A program made the translations under genes and the position numbers. Shown here one piece after another: positions 9,779 through 21,190 of a DNA stretch of 64,000 nt. The notes below the pieces were generated by a model. The model saw only the letters and a list, made by a program, of their open reading frames with translations, was not told where the DNA came from and searched no databases. This DNA comes from Bradyrhizobium septentrionale (GTDB taxonomy: Bacteria > Pseudomonadota > Alphaproteobacteria > Rhizobiales > Xanthobacteraceae), in NCBI RefSeq assembly GCF_011516645.4, contig NZ_CP088285.1:7644501-7708500 (forward strand), in the 5' to 3' direction. Within the stretch, counting starts at the first letter, position 1, and each line of letters begins with the position of its first letter.

Positions 9779-9824
9779 AGCATCGCCTCCTTTGCTGATC
9801 TCTGCATTGGTTTCGAGCGTTCGA

Positions 9825-11051
9825 ATGTCCCAACAAGGTCCGGTCCTCATCGTATCGGCGGCAGCCAGGCCGCCGTTTGCCGCGGTCCTCGATGAGACCA
9901 AGCTGTTCCCGGTCGTGGTCACCGACTGGAACGAGGCCGGGCGGGCCATCGAGCAGGTCAAGCCGGCAGCGATCATCGCGGCCGCCGAGGGCGTCGATTT
10001 CGTCACCCTGTCCGGCCTCGCCAGGCGCGCCGCCGCCCGCGCGCCCTATCTGCCGCTGATCGCGGTCGATCCCGCGACCACCCTGCCCGACACCGCGATC
10101 GCATTCTTCCAGAAGCCGGGCCTGCCGGATCGCCTGACCGCCCGGCTCAACGCCAGCCTGCGCGTGCGCGCGCTGCATGCGACGGTGATGCGCCGCCTGG
10201 TTCCGCCGACACCGGTCGCACTGACGGATATCGATCCGGTCGGAGAAGCCACCGCGCTGTTGATCGGCCGCGGCGGCGCCTACCCGACGCTGTCGGTTGC
10301 GCTCGGCGAACGCGCCGGCGTGGTCGGGGCGCTCAGCATCGAGGCCGCAGCCAAGCATCTCAGCAACCGCGATATCGATGGCATCGTGCTGGCCGAAGGC
10401 TTCACACCGCGCGTGATGGATGCCTTCCTGACCGTCTTGACCGAGGACGTCCGCTTCCGCCCGTTGCCCGTGATCGTTGCATCGAGCGAGCTCACGCCGC
10501 GTTACGAACTGCCCAATCTCGAGATCGTCACGGCCGGGCCGACACGCGTCGCCGACATGGTGTTACCGATGATCCGGCAGCACGCTTTCGAAGCGCGGCT
10601 CGGCCGCATGCTGCGCGCGATCGACGCCAAGGGCCTGATCGATCCCCGCACCGGCCTGCTCACCAAGGCCGCGTTCGAGCGCGATTTTGCAACCGCCGTC
10701 TACCAGACCGCCGAGCGCGGCGGTGCGCTCTCGGTGGCGCGGTTCACTTTCGACAACGCGCAGCCCCGCGCGCAATTCGACGGCGCGCGGATCATCAGCC
10801 GGCTGATGCGTCAGACCGATTTCGGCGCGGTGCATGACGACCGCTCGATCGTGGTGGCGTTCGCCGGCACCGACCTGCGCAACGCGCAGGCGATCACGCG
10901 GCGGCTGGCAAGCGTGATGCGCCACACCCAGAACGGCCGCCGCGACGTCAGATCCGAGCCGGCCGTCAGCGTCGCAACGCTGCTGCCGACCGATTCCGCG
11001 ATGTCACTGCTCGGGCGCCTGTTCGGAGCGGCGGAGCGGGCGGCGTCGTAG
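9825..11051 (+). CDS. Protein with a degenerate GGDEF domain
   Basis: 408-residue protein. The N-terminal two thirds resemble tandem receiver-like folds without clear phospho-acceptor motifs. The C-terminal part starts IDPRTGLLTKAAFERDF, a typical entry to a GGDEF domain. The GGDEF loop itself reads VHDDRS, so cyclic-di-GMP synthesis is not expected. No EAL domain is present. The start is the ATG at 9825 (MSQQGPVLIV); an in-frame TTG at 9792 is less likely. It may be a signalling scaffold; no function is proven. Confidence 0.65.
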   Translation: MSQQGPVLIVSAAARPPFAAVLDETKLFPVVVTDWNEAGRAIEQVKPAAIIAAAEGVDFVTLSGLARRAAARAPYLPLIAVDPATTLPDTAIAFFQKPGLPDRLTARLNASLRVRALHATVMRRLVPPTPVALTDIDPVGEATALLIGRGGAYPTLSVALGERAGVVGALSIEAAAKHLSNRDIDGIVLAEGFTPRVMDAFLTVLTEDVRFRPLPVIVASSELTPRYELPNLEIVTAGPTRVADMVLPMIRQHAFEARLGRMLRAIDAKGLIDPRTGLLTKAAFERDFATAVYQTAERGGALSVARFTFDNAQPRAQFDGARIISRLMRQTDFGAVHDDRSIVVAFAGTDLRNAQAITRRLASVMRHTQNGRRDVRSEPAVSVATLLPTDSAMSLLGRLFGAAERAAS

Positions 11052-11253
11052 CAAGTTGTGTGCTGCTTATCAGCTCCCAAATCTTTCGAATATCGTCCGT
11101 AATCGCCGATCTCGGACAAGAAGCACGCTGATCTTCCGCCAGCGCGCCACACCGGATTGTGCAAGGTAAGCAGTGACAACGCATCTCGCGCACGCCAACG
11201 TGTTGCCACTTACAGCTGTTAAATTTTGACTCGCAACCCATTGGGCGCGACCC

Positions 11254-12090
11254 GTGCCGAAGATCTTTGTTAGCTACCGAAGGGACGATAGCGCCGCATC
11301 GGCGGGCCGCTTATGTGATCGGTTGAAGGGAGAGTTTGGCGAGGATCGCGTATTCATTGATGTCGATAACGTCCCTCTCGGCGCCGATTTCGTCAAGCTG
11401 ATCAGGGAGCGAGTTAAAGACTGCGATACGCTGCTCGCCGTCATTGGCCCGCAGTGGCTGGACATCCGTGATGAGCATGGATCTAGACGCCTCGAAGCAC
11501 CAGATGATTTCGTCCGTGTAGAGATCGGGACCGCGCTCCAGAGCAATATTCCGGTGGTGCCGATTTTGCTGGAAGGAGCCGCCATCCCAAGAGCGAGTAT
11601 TCTGCCGGATGATTTGAAACCCTTGACAGGCCTGAACGCGCTTAAGCTCAGGAATGAAAGCTTCAAGCAAGACGTGAATAAGTTGATCAAGCAACTGAGG
11701 CCAAGACGCTTTCCCCTCTACATTGCACTGGCGATCCTTCTGGCAGCCCTCGTTGGAGCGTTAGTTTACTATTCTTTGGTGCGAAGTTATCGTGGATCAA
11801 TTCTGCAACGGATATCCTGCGATCGGGAGACGACCCTTCAGTCGCATCCGTCAGCCACCAACTCGCCTAGAACCATCGTCTTCGTAAACACCAGATCCGA
11901 CCCAGTGCGGGTGAATTGGCTCGATGGGACCGGCAGTCGAAAGTTTTACGCAGAGCTTTCTTCGGGTCAGAGGTATGAACAGCCCACGTTTGAAGGTCAC
12001 CCTTGGCTCGTCACAGATGCGCAGGATCGCTGCATCGGAATCTATGTTCCGGGCGCCTCTGTAGTTGCATCGGCAGTCATTTCCGACTGA
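11254..12090 (+). CDS. TIR domain - transmembrane helix - VHL beta-like domain protein
   Basis: 278 residues. Residues 1-145 form a bacterial TIR domain (FVSYRRDD; DFVRVEIGTAL with candidate NADase glutamate E90). Residues 154-176 are a single membrane helix preceded by basic RPRR, predicting TIR inside and the C-terminus in the periplasm. Residues 204-274 match the von Hippel-Lindau beta domain. VHL landmarks N78, W88, Y98, S111, H115 and W117 align without gaps to N212, W222, Y232, T245, H249 and W251 (GHPWLVTDA here, GHLWLFRDA in human VHL). Starts at GTG. Base composition is more AT-rich than the flanking mfd and GGDEF genes, suggesting acquisition. The TIR call is firm; the VHL call rests on my own alignment. 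Ligand and role are unknown. Confidence 0.82.
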   Translation: MPKIFVSYRRDDSAASAGRLCDRLKGEFGEDRVFIDVDNVPLGADFVKLIRERVKDCDTLLAVIGPQWLDIRDEHGSRRLEAPDDFVRVEIGTALQSNIPVVPILLEGAAIPRASILPDDLKPLTGLNALKLRNESFKQDVNKLIKQLRPRRFPLYIALAILLAALVGALVYYSLVRSYRGSILQRISCDRETTLQSHPSATNSPRTIVFVNTRSDPVRVNWLDGTGSRKFYAELSSGQRYEQPTFEGHPWLVTDAQDRCIGIYVPGASVVASAVISD

Positions 12091-12105
12091 AAGTCTCATG
12101 GCCGC

Positions 12106-12144
12106 GGCAACATTGACTCTGGTCCTCCGGTACACAATGTTGCC
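12106..12144. terminator. Candidate bidirectional terminator hairpin
   Basis: GGCAACATTG (12106-12115) and CAATGTTGCC (12135-12144) form a perfect 10-base inverted repeat with a 19-base loop. It lies in the 66-base gap between the convergent TIR and mfd genes. There is no long T run, so it may act as an mRNA 3' stabiliser instead. Confidence 0.45.
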
Positions 12145-12156
12145 TGGTGCCTAACC

Positions 12157-15100
12157 CTAAGCCGCCTTCTTGCTCTCAGCGAGATTGGCGAGCTGGCGCA
12201 GGATCTCGGTGGTGCCGGCGAGCCGTTCTTCCGGCGTATCCCATTCCTGGAAGAACACCACCTTCATGTCGGGCCGCACCTTGGCGGCCTGGCCGTGCTG
12301 GCGGATGAATGACACCAGCCGCTCCGGATGCGCAAAGCTGTTGTCGCGGAACGCGATCACGGCGCCCTTCGGCCCGGCATCGACCTTCCCGACATTGGCC
12401 CGGCGGCAATAGGCCTTGATCGCGGCGACCTTGAAAAGATAGCGGACCTCGTCCGGCAGCACGCCGAAGCGATCGCGCATCTCGGCGGCGAAATTGTCGA
12501 TCTCCTCGTCGGTATCGAGATCGGCGAGCCGGCGATAGAGCGACAGCCGCACGCTGAGATCGTTGACGTAGTCCTCGGGGATCAGGACCGGCATGCCGAT
12601 CGTGATCTGCGGCGACCAGCGGTCGGCGGCGGGCTCGGCGACGCCGGCCTTGAGGTTGACGATCGCCTCCTCGAGCATCGACTGGTACAGCTCGAAGCCG
12701 ACTTCCTTGATGTGGCCGGACTGTTCCTCGCCCAACAGATTGCCGGCGCCGCGGATGTCGAGGTCGTGCGAGGCGAGCTGGAAGCCGGCCCCTAACGTCT
12801 CCAGCGATTGCAGCACCTTCAGCCGCCGCTCCGCTTGCGCGGTGATCTTCTGCTGCGCCGGCAAGGTGAACAACGCATAGGCGCGCAGCTTGGAGCGGCC
12901 GACGCGGCCGCGCAGCTGATAGAGCTGGGCGAGGCCGAACATGTCGGCGCGGTGCACGATCAGCGTGTTGGCGTTCGGAATGTCGAGGCCGGATTCGACG
13001 ATCGTGGTCGACAGCAGGATGTCGTATTTGCCGTCGTAGAACGCCGACATGATGTCCTCGATCACGGTCGGCGGCATCTGGCCGTGGGCGACCGCGACCT
13101 TCATCTCCGGCACGTTCTTGTCGAGGAAATCCTTGACGCCGGCGAGGTCCTCGATCCGCGGCACGACATAGAACGCCTGCCCGCCGCGATAGCGTTCGCG
13201 CAGCAGCGCCTCGCGGATCATCAGGGGATCGTGCGGCGCGACGAAGGTGCGCACCGCGAGGCGGTCGACCGGCGGCGAGGCAATGATCGAGAGCTCGCGG
13301 ACACCGGTCAAAGCCAATTGCAGGGTGCGCGGGATCGGGGTCGCCGACAGCGTCAGCACATGGACCTGGGCGCGGAGCTGCTTCAGCCGCTCCTTGTGGC
13401 TGACGCCGAAATGTTGCTCCTCGTCGACGATCAGAAGGCCGAGATCCTTGAACTTGATGGCCTTGCCGAGCAGCGCGTGGGTGCCGACGACGATGTCGAC
13501 CTGGCCATCTGTGAGCCCCTTCTTGACCTGGTTCAATTCCTTGGTCGAGACCAGCCGCGAGGCCTGCGCGATGTTGACCGGGAAGCCGCGGAAGCGCTCG
13601 GTGAAGGTCCTTGAGTGCTGACGCGCCAGCAGCGTGGTCGGGACCACGACCGCGACCTGCTTGCCCTCCAGCGCCACGGCGAATGCCGCGCGCAGCGCCA
13701 CCTCGGTCTTGCCGAAGCCGACGTCGCCGCAGATCAGCCGGTCCATCGGCCGGCCGATTTCGAGGTCCTTCAAGGTCGAGGTGATGGCACCGAGCTGATC
13801 CTCGGTCTCTTCGTATGGGAATCGCGCGCAGAACTCGTCATAGACATGCGGCTGCAGCGGGAATTTCGGCGCCTCGTGCAGCTGTCGTTCGGCGGCGATC
13901 TTGATCAGCTCGCCCGCGATCTCGCGGATGCGGTTCTTCAGCTTCGCCTTGCGCGCCTGCCAGCCGCCGCCGCCGAGACGGTCGAGCTCGACATTGGCGC
14001 TGTCGGAGCCGTAGCGCGACAGCAGCTCGATGTTCTCGACCGGGAGGAACAGCTTTGTCTCGGCGGCGTAATGCAGCTCAAGACAGTCATGCGGCGCGCC
14101 GGAGACTTCCAGCGTCTGCAGCCCGACGAAGCGGCCGATGCCGTGCTCGACATGCACGACGAGATCGCCGGTCGCCAGGCTCGTCACCTCCGAGATGAAA
14201 TTGTCGAGCTTGCGGCTCGCCTTGCGCGGCCGCACCAGGCGGTCGCCGAGAATGTCCTGCTCGCTGATGACGGCGAATTCATCGGTCTCGAAGCCGGATT
14301 CCATGCCGACCACGGCCAGCATGGTCTCGTTACGCGGCGTCGCCTGCACGATCCGCCAGGTATTGACGCTGGTCGTGTTGAGCAGCTTGTGGTCGCGCAG
14401 CATCGCGCCCATGCGGTCGCGCGAGCCTTCGCTCCACAGCGCGACGATGACCTTCTTGCGCTGCGACTGCAGCGCGCCGATGTGACCGACGACGGCTTCG
14501 AACACGTTGACGTTGCCGTCGGTGCGCTCCGGTGCGAAATTGCGGCCCTGCCGCGCGCCGGCGTCGAACATGTCGGGCGAGCCTTCCGGCACCGCGAACG
14601 GTGTCAGCCGCGCCAGCGGCGCGTCGCCGAGCAGTTTTGTCCATTCGGCCTCGGTCAGATAGAGCTGGTCCGGCGGCAGCGGCTTGTAAATCGCGCCGCT
14701 GCCCGGATGCTCCAGCGCCTCGCGCCGCGCCTCGTAATAGTCGGCGATTTGCGTGAAGCGCTCGCGCGCGGCGTCCTCGGTCTGCGGCTCGATCGCAACC
14801 GCTGCACCATCGAGATAGTCGAACAGTGTGTCCATCCGCTCCTGGAACAGCGGCAGCCAGTGCTCCATGCCGGGATGGCGCCGCCCCTCGGAGACCGCCT
14901 CATAGAGCTGGTCGTCGCGCTCCGGCGCGCCGAACGCTGCAACATAGCCCATGCGGAAGCGGCGGATGGTTTCGGTGGTGAGCTGGAATTCCGAGACCGG
15001 CACGAGGTCGAGCCCGCGCATGTCGAGCAGCGTGCGCTGGGTCTCGGCATCGAAAGCGCGGATCGATTCCAGGCTATCGCCGAAGAAGTCGAACCGCACC

Positions 15101-15675
15101 GGCTGGTCGAGGCCGGCCGGAAACAGGTCGAGAATGCCGCCGCGCACGGCGTATTCGCCAGGCTCGCGCACCGTGGACGAGCGGGTGTAGCCGTTGTGCT
15201 CGAGCCAGGCCACGACCGAGTCCATCGGCACCACGTTGCCCGGCGCAACCGACAGCGCTTGGGCTGCGACCAGCCCGCGCGCCGGCACCCGCTGCACGGC
15301 CGCGTTCACGGTGGTGAGCACGATCAGCGGCTTGTCGGAGCCCACCAGCCGCGACAGTTTTGCCAGCGCCGTCAGGCGTTGCGCCAGAATGCCGGAATGC
15401 GGCGAGACGCGGTCATAGGGCTGGCAGTCCCAGGCCGGAACCTGCATCACCGCGATATCGGGCGCGAAGAACTCCAGCGCGCGGGCGAGCTGCTGCATCC
15501 GCGCGCCGTCGCGGCACACCACGGCGAGGCTGACCGCCGGCCGCTTCGGCTGCGCGGCGATGGCGCGCGCCAGATCCGAAATGACGAGCCCCTCGGCGCC
15601 TTCGGCGACGTTGGCGATGGTCAGCACCCGGCCGGGCGCGAGCATCGCGGCCGGCGATTTCATCGGCTGTTTCAT
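12157..15675 (-). CDS. mfd: Transcription-repair coupling factor Mfd
   Basis: 1172-residue DNA translocase that frees RNA polymerase stalled at lesions and recruits UvrA. The UvrB-like module is N-terminal, followed by an RNA-polymerase-interaction region (GDLVVHVEHGIGRFVGL). The helicase core has GDVGFGKTEVALRAAF (Walker A) and DEEQHFG, with the TRG region (RSKLRAYALF) and the TRCF C-terminal domain. The start at 15675 overlaps the sdhE stop (ATGA arrangement), suggesting translational coupling. The open frame further upstream is the sdhE shadow. Confidence 0.95.
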   Translation of the reverse strand: MKQPMKSPAAMLAPGRVLTIANVAEGAEGLVISDLARAIAAQPKRPAVSLAVVCRDGARMQQLARALEFFAPDIAVMQVPAWDCQPYDRVSPHSGILAQRLTALAKLSRLVGSDKPLIVLTTVNAAVQRVPARGLVAAQALSVAPGNVVPMDSVVAWLEHNGYTRSSTVREPGEYAVRGGILDLFPAGLDQPVRFDFFGDSLESIRAFDAETQRTLLDMRGLDLVPVSEFQLTTETIRRFRMGYVAAFGAPERDDQLYEAVSEGRRHPGMEHWLPLFQERMDTLFDYLDGAAVAIEPQTEDAARERFTQIADYYEARREALEHPGSGAIYKPLPPDQLYLTEAEWTKLLGDAPLARLTPFAVPEGSPDMFDAGARQGRNFAPERTDGNVNVFEAVVGHIGALQSQRKKVIVALWSEGSRDRMGAMLRDHKLLNTTSVNTWRIVQATPRNETMLAVVGMESGFETDEFAVISEQDILGDRLVRPRKASRKLDNFISEVTSLATGDLVVHVEHGIGRFVGLQTLEVSGAPHDCLELHYAAETKLFLPVENIELLSRYGSDSANVELDRLGGGGWQARKAKLKNRIREIAGELIKIAAERQLHEAPKFPLQPHVYDEFCARFPYEETEDQLGAITSTLKDLEIGRPMDRLICGDVGFGKTEVALRAAFAVALEGKQVAVVVPTTLLARQHSRTFTERFRGFPVNIAQASRLVSTKELNQVKKGLTDGQVDIVVGTHALLGKAIKFKDLGLLIVDEEQHFGVSHKERLKQLRAQVHVLTLSATPIPRTLQLALTGVRELSIIASPPVDRLAVRTFVAPHDPLMIREALLRERYRGGQAFYVVPRIEDLAGVKDFLDKNVPEMKVAVAHGQMPPTVIEDIMSAFYDGKYDILLSTTIVESGLDIPNANTLIVHRADMFGLAQLYQLRGRVGRSKLRAYALFTLPAQQKITAQAERRLKVLQSLETLGAGFQLASHDLDIRGAGNLLGEEQSGHIKEVGFELYQSMLEEAIVNLKAGVAEPAADRWSPQITIGMPVLIPEDYVNDLSVRLSLYRRLADLDTDEEIDNFAAEMRDRFGVLPDEVRYLFKVAAIKAYCRRANVGKVDAGPKGAVIAFRDNSFAHPERLVSFIRQHGQAAKVRPDMKVVFFQEWDTPEERLAGTTEILRQLANLAESKKAA

Positions 15676-15962
15676 GCGCCGTGATCCGCCACCCGGAACG
15701 CCTTGATGCGGGCAAACAGCGCGGTCGCGTATTCGGCCGGCAGCACCCTGTCGCCGGTCAGCGCGGCATAGAGGTCGGGATCCGGCACCTCGATCAGGTG
15801 CTCGAGCTCGCCGAGCTCCTGGTCGGTCAGATCGGCAATGGTCGCGTCGGCAAAGCGGCCGAGGATCAGGTCCATCTCCCGGGTGCCGCGATGCCAACAG
15901 CGAAACAAAAGCCGCTTGCGGCGGTCATCGAGCCCGTTGCTCGATCGCGTCGATCCCGTCAT
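15672..15962 (-). CDS. sdhE: Succinate dehydrogenase assembly factor 2 (SdhE/YgfY family)
   Basis: Small cytosolic protein of 96 residues that in other bacteria promotes flavin attachment to SdhA. The family motif is visible: RLLFRCWHRGTREMDLILGRFAD, quoted as RCWHRGTREMD. The start is the ATG at 15962 (MTGSTRSSNG). Its stop overlaps the mfd start by four bases, a common alphaproteobacterial arrangement. Confidence 0.88.
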   Translation of the reverse strand: MTGSTRSSNGLDDRRKRLLFRCWHRGTREMDLILGRFADATIADLTDQELGELEHLIEVPDPDLYAALTGDRVLPAEYATALFARIKAFRVADHGA

Positions 15963-16076
15963 GTCCCAAAATCCATCGAACGCCAAAAGCCCGGACGTGC
16001 CGGGCGGGCCTTGATATAGCGACGGCGATGGCCGATGTCAGCCCTCTTTAGCCGCTCTTTGGGATGCTTGTGGCGC

Positions 16077-16154
16077 ATGCCGTCATTGCCGGGCTTGACC
16101 CGGCAATCCATCCTCTTGTGAAGATGGATGCGCGGGTCAAGCCCGCGCATGACG
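16077..16154. repeat. Palindromic intergenic repeat
   Basis: Two linked hairpins: TTGCCGGGCTTGACCCGGCAA near 16086-16106 (arms TTGCCGGG / CCCGGCAA) and GCGCGGGTCAAGCCCGCGC near 16130-16148. An ATCCATCC / GATGGAT pair lies between them. It sits in the divergent sdhE/recG gap. The form matches short palindromic repeats dispersed in rhizobial genomes. Confidence 0.6.
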
Positions 16155-16177
16155 TGAGTCGTGTGTAAAGGACACCG

Positions 16178-18286
16178 ATGCGCCCTAGTCTGCTCAATCC
16201 GCTGTTTGCCCAGGTCACGACCCTGCAAGGGGTCGGCCCGAAGCAGGACAAGCTATTGCGCTATCTGCTCGACCGCAGCGAGACGCCGCGGCTGGTCGAC
16301 CTCCTGCTGCATTTGCCGGCGAGCGTGATCGACCGCCGCGCGCGGCCGAAGATCCGCGATGCCGCGGTCGGAACCATGGTGACGCTGGAGGTCACCGTCG
16401 ACCGCCATCGTCCGCCACCGCCGCGCAATTCGCGCGCGCCCTACCTCGTCTATGCCAGCGACGACACCGGCGACGTCGTCCTGACCTTCTTCCGCGCGCA
16501 GCCCGGCTATGTCGAAAAACTGCTGCCGGTCGGCGAGAAGCGTTACGTCTCGGGCACACTGGCGATGTATGACGGCATCCCGCAGATCGTGCATCCCGAT
16601 CGCGTGGTCGATGAAGCCGGCTTTGCAAAACTGTCCGGTATCGACCCGGTCTATCCGCTGACCGAGGGGCTGGCGATCGGCTCGCTCCGCCGCGCGATCG
16701 CGCAGGCGCTGATCAAGCTGCCGGATCTGCCGGAATGGATCAGCCCCGAAGTGCTGCGCCGCTGCAGTTTCCCGCCGATCCGGGAGGCGCTGACCCGCGT
16801 CCATGTTCCGGTCGAGCTGACCGACATTCTGCCCGACGGCCCGTTCTGGTCGCGGCTCGCCTTCGACGAACTGCTGGCCGGCCAGCTCGCGCTAGCCCTG
16901 GTCCGCGCCACGCTGCGCCGCCCCGCCGGCGTCCGCAATGCCGGCGACGGCCATCTGCGCAAGAGGATCATCGACGCCCTGCCCTATGCCCTGACCAAGT
17001 CGCAACAGGAGGCGGTGGCCGCGATCATCGCAGACCTGCAACAGCCGGTGCGGATGCTGCGCCTCGTGCAGGGCGATGTCGGTTCCGGCAAGACCGTGGT
17101 GGCGCTGCTTGCCGCTGCCGCCGTCGCGGAAGCCGGCAAGCAGGCCGCGCTGATGGCGCCGACCGAAATTCTGGCGCGCCAGCACATCAAGACCATCGCG
17201 CCGCTCGCCGAACGCGCCGGCGTGCGGGTTGCGATCCTCACCGGCCGCGAGAAGGGCAAGGAGCGCCGCGAGCTCCTGGAGCGGCTCGAGGCCGGCGAAA
17301 TCGATCTCCTGGTCGGCACCCATGCGCTGATCCAGGACGACGTAATCTACAAGGCGCTGGCGCTCGCCGTGGTCGACGAGCAGCATCGTTTTGGCGTGCG
17401 CGAACGGCTTGCGCTGACCTCCAAGGGCGAGGCCGTCGACGTGCTGGTGCTGAGCGCGACCCCGATCCCGCGCACGCTGGTGCTGACATATTTTGGCGAC
17501 ATGGATGTCTCGGAGCTGCGCGAAAAGCCGGCCGGCCGCCAGCCGATCGACACCCGAGCGGTGCCGATGAGCCGGATCGAGGATGTGATGGACGGCGTTG
17601 GCCGCGCGCTCCATGCGGGCAAGCTGGTCTACTGGATCTGCCCGCTGGTCGATGAATCGGAGGCCGAAGGCACCGAGCATCTCACCAACGCGACCGAACG
17701 GTTCGAGTCGCTGCAAAAGCGGTTCGGCGATCGCGTCGGGCTGGTGCACGGCCAGATGAAGGGCACCGAGAAGGATCGCGTGATGGCGCAATTCGCCGCG
17801 CACGAGATCGGGCTCCTGGTCGCAACGACCGTCGTCGAGGTCGGCGTCGACGTGCCGGCCGCGACCATCATGGTGATCGAGAACGCCGAACGCTTTGGTC
17901 TGGCGCAATTGCATCAGCTGCGCGGCCGCATCGGCCGCGGCTCGGAAGCCTCGACCTGCCTGTTGCTCTACAAGGAGCCGCTCGGCGAGATGTCGAAGGC
18001 GCGGCTGAAAGTGATCCGCGAGACCACCGACGGCTTCCGGATCGCCGAGGAGGATCTGAAGCTGCGCGGCGAAGGCGACGTGCTCGGCATCCGCCAGAGC
18101 GGCCTGCCCGGCTACCACATCGCGCGCTCCGAGGTGCACGGCCAGCTGATCACCCAGGCCCGCGACGAGGCGCTGCGCATCATGAAGGACAATCCGAAGC
18201 TGAAGGGCGAGCGCGGCGAGGCGCTGCGCGCCCTGCTCTATCTCTACGAGCGCGACGAGGCCGTGCCGCTGATCGGCGCGGGGTGA
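16178..18286 (+). CDS. recG: ATP-dependent DNA helicase RecG
   Basis: 702-residue branch-migration helicase that remodels stalled forks and Holliday junctions. The N-terminal wedge/OB domain spans about residues 1-260. The helicase core has GDVGSGKTVVALLAA (Walker A), VVDEQHRFGV (DEQH box), ATPIPRTL and the HQLRGRIGRG motif. Length is usual for the family. It converges on the DUF502 gene with six bases between stops. Confidence 0.95.
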   Translation: MRPSLLNPLFAQVTTLQGVGPKQDKLLRYLLDRSETPRLVDLLLHLPASVIDRRARPKIRDAAVGTMVTLEVTVDRHRPPPPRNSRAPYLVYASDDTGDVVLTFFRAQPGYVEKLLPVGEKRYVSGTLAMYDGIPQIVHPDRVVDEAGFAKLSGIDPVYPLTEGLAIGSLRRAIAQALIKLPDLPEWISPEVLRRCSFPPIREALTRVHVPVELTDILPDGPFWSRLAFDELLAGQLALALVRATLRRPAGVRNAGDGHLRKRIIDALPYALTKSQQEAVAAIIADLQQPVRMLRLVQGDVGSGKTVVALLAAAAVAEAGKQAALMAPTEILARQHIKTIAPLAERAGVRVAILTGREKGKERRELLERLEAGEIDLLVGTHALIQDDVIYKALALAVVDEQHRFGVRERLALTSKGEAVDVLVLSATPIPRTLVLTYFGDMDVSELREKPAGRQPIDTRAVPMSRIEDVMDGVGRALHAGKLVYWICPLVDESEAEGTEHLTNATERFESLQKRFGDRVGLVHGQMKGTEKDRVMAQFAAHEIGLLVATTVVEVGVDVPAATIMVIENAERFGLAQLHQLRGRIGRGSEASTCLLLYKEPLGEMSKARLKVIRETTDGFRIAEEDLKLRGEGDVLGIRQSGLPGYHIARSEVHGQLITQARDEALRIMKDNPKLKGERGEALRALLYLYERDEAVPLIGAG

Positions 18287-18292
18287 CTCCCG

Positions 18293-19078
18293 CTACTCAA
18301 CCTTCGCCGGCGCAGGCTGTGTGGCCGGCTGCAGCGAGGCCTGGTTGGCGATGCGCGCGGCGTTGGCCATGCCGGCGAGTGCCGCGGCGCGCTTCTGATC
18401 GTTGGCGCCGCCGGGCTGCACCACACCACACGACATGATCAGGGTTGCGGCGTCCTCGGTGCTCATCTCGATTTCGATGATCTTGCTCTTCGGCACGTAG
18501 AAGAAGAAGCCGGTGGTCGGGTTCGGCGCGCAGGGCAGGAACACCGAGATGTGCTCCTCCTCTGCGGGCAGGCTGGCGGCGAGCTCGGCGTTCGGCGCCT
18601 GCGAGATCAGCACGATCGACCACATCCCGGGCGACGGAAACTCGACCAGGCCGACGCGGCGAAAGCTCGAGCCGTTGCCTGAGAACAGCGTCTCGAACAC
18701 CTGCTTCAGGCCGCGATAGATCGCCCGCACCGCCGGAATCCGCCCGAGCAGCCGCTCGCCGAGATCGACCAGGGTCCGCCCGATCAGATTGGCGGTGAGG
18801 AACCCAAGCAGCGTCAGCGCGATGACGGCGACGATCAGGCCGGAACCGGGCAGCCCGAACGGCAGGTAGGTTTCCGGCCGGTAGGCCGTCGGCACAAACG
18901 GCCGGACCAGATTGTCGACCCAGTTCACGAACCACCAGGTCAGATAGAAGGTGATCGCGATCGGCCCGGCCACCACCAGGCCGGTCAGGAAATAGTTGCG
19001 AAACCGCGCCATCAGCCCTCGGGGAGCGTCCGGGGGCAGGTCACCTGGCGCGGGGGGAGGCACTTTGTTGGAAGTCAT
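18293..19078 (-). CDS. DUF502 family inner-membrane protein
   Basis: 261-residue membrane protein. After a Pro-rich N-terminus there are two hydrophobic helices (about residues 30-55 and 75-105), then a soluble domain with the family core (FPSPGMWSIVLIS, PCAPNPTTGFFFYVP). The function of DUF502 is not established. It lies downstream of glmS on the same strand (106-base gap), a common neighbour in alphaproteobacteria. Confidence 0.8.
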   Translation of the reverse strand: MTSNKVPPPAPGDLPPDAPRGLMARFRNYFLTGLVVAGPIAITFYLTWWFVNWVDNLVRPFVPTAYRPETYLPFGLPGSGLIVAVIALTLLGFLTANLIGRTLVDLGERLLGRIPAVRAIYRGLKQVFETLFSGNGSSFRRVGLVEFPSPGMWSIVLISQAPNAELAASLPAEEEHISVFLPCAPNPTTGFFFYVPKSKIIEIEMSTEDAATLIMSCGVVQPGGANDQKRAAALAGMANAARIANQASLQPATQPAPAKVE

Positions 19079-19184
19079 TGCGGTTCCTAGGTCGTCGAAG
19101 CGGCGTCGAAGCGGCCGTAGTCCAACACCCAGCTAAGCCATTCTGACGCATTTTTGAAGGGCCACGTGAAGCCGCGGCTTGCGG

Positions 19185-21011
<1,827 letters not shown>

Positions 21012-21190
21012 GCGGTTCACTATCCCCAAAATCGCCGAAAATTTGCCAAAGCGGCGACACGGTCCCTTAACGGGAATCGCCGGCCGCAAGATACTCAATA
21101 ATTATTGCCGATTGCGACAGTCTTAAACGGCAAGGTTGACGCACAAGGCTGGTTAATCGGGGCTAACTATTTTGGCAAGAGTGCGTCGGT

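Noticed and set aside
13615..15684. Long open frame of 689 codons on the plus strand
   Set aside because: Mirror frame of mfd. Its composition (Arg, His, Gln, Ala-rich) is typical of a shadow in GC-rich DNA, and mfd motifs are clear on the other strand.
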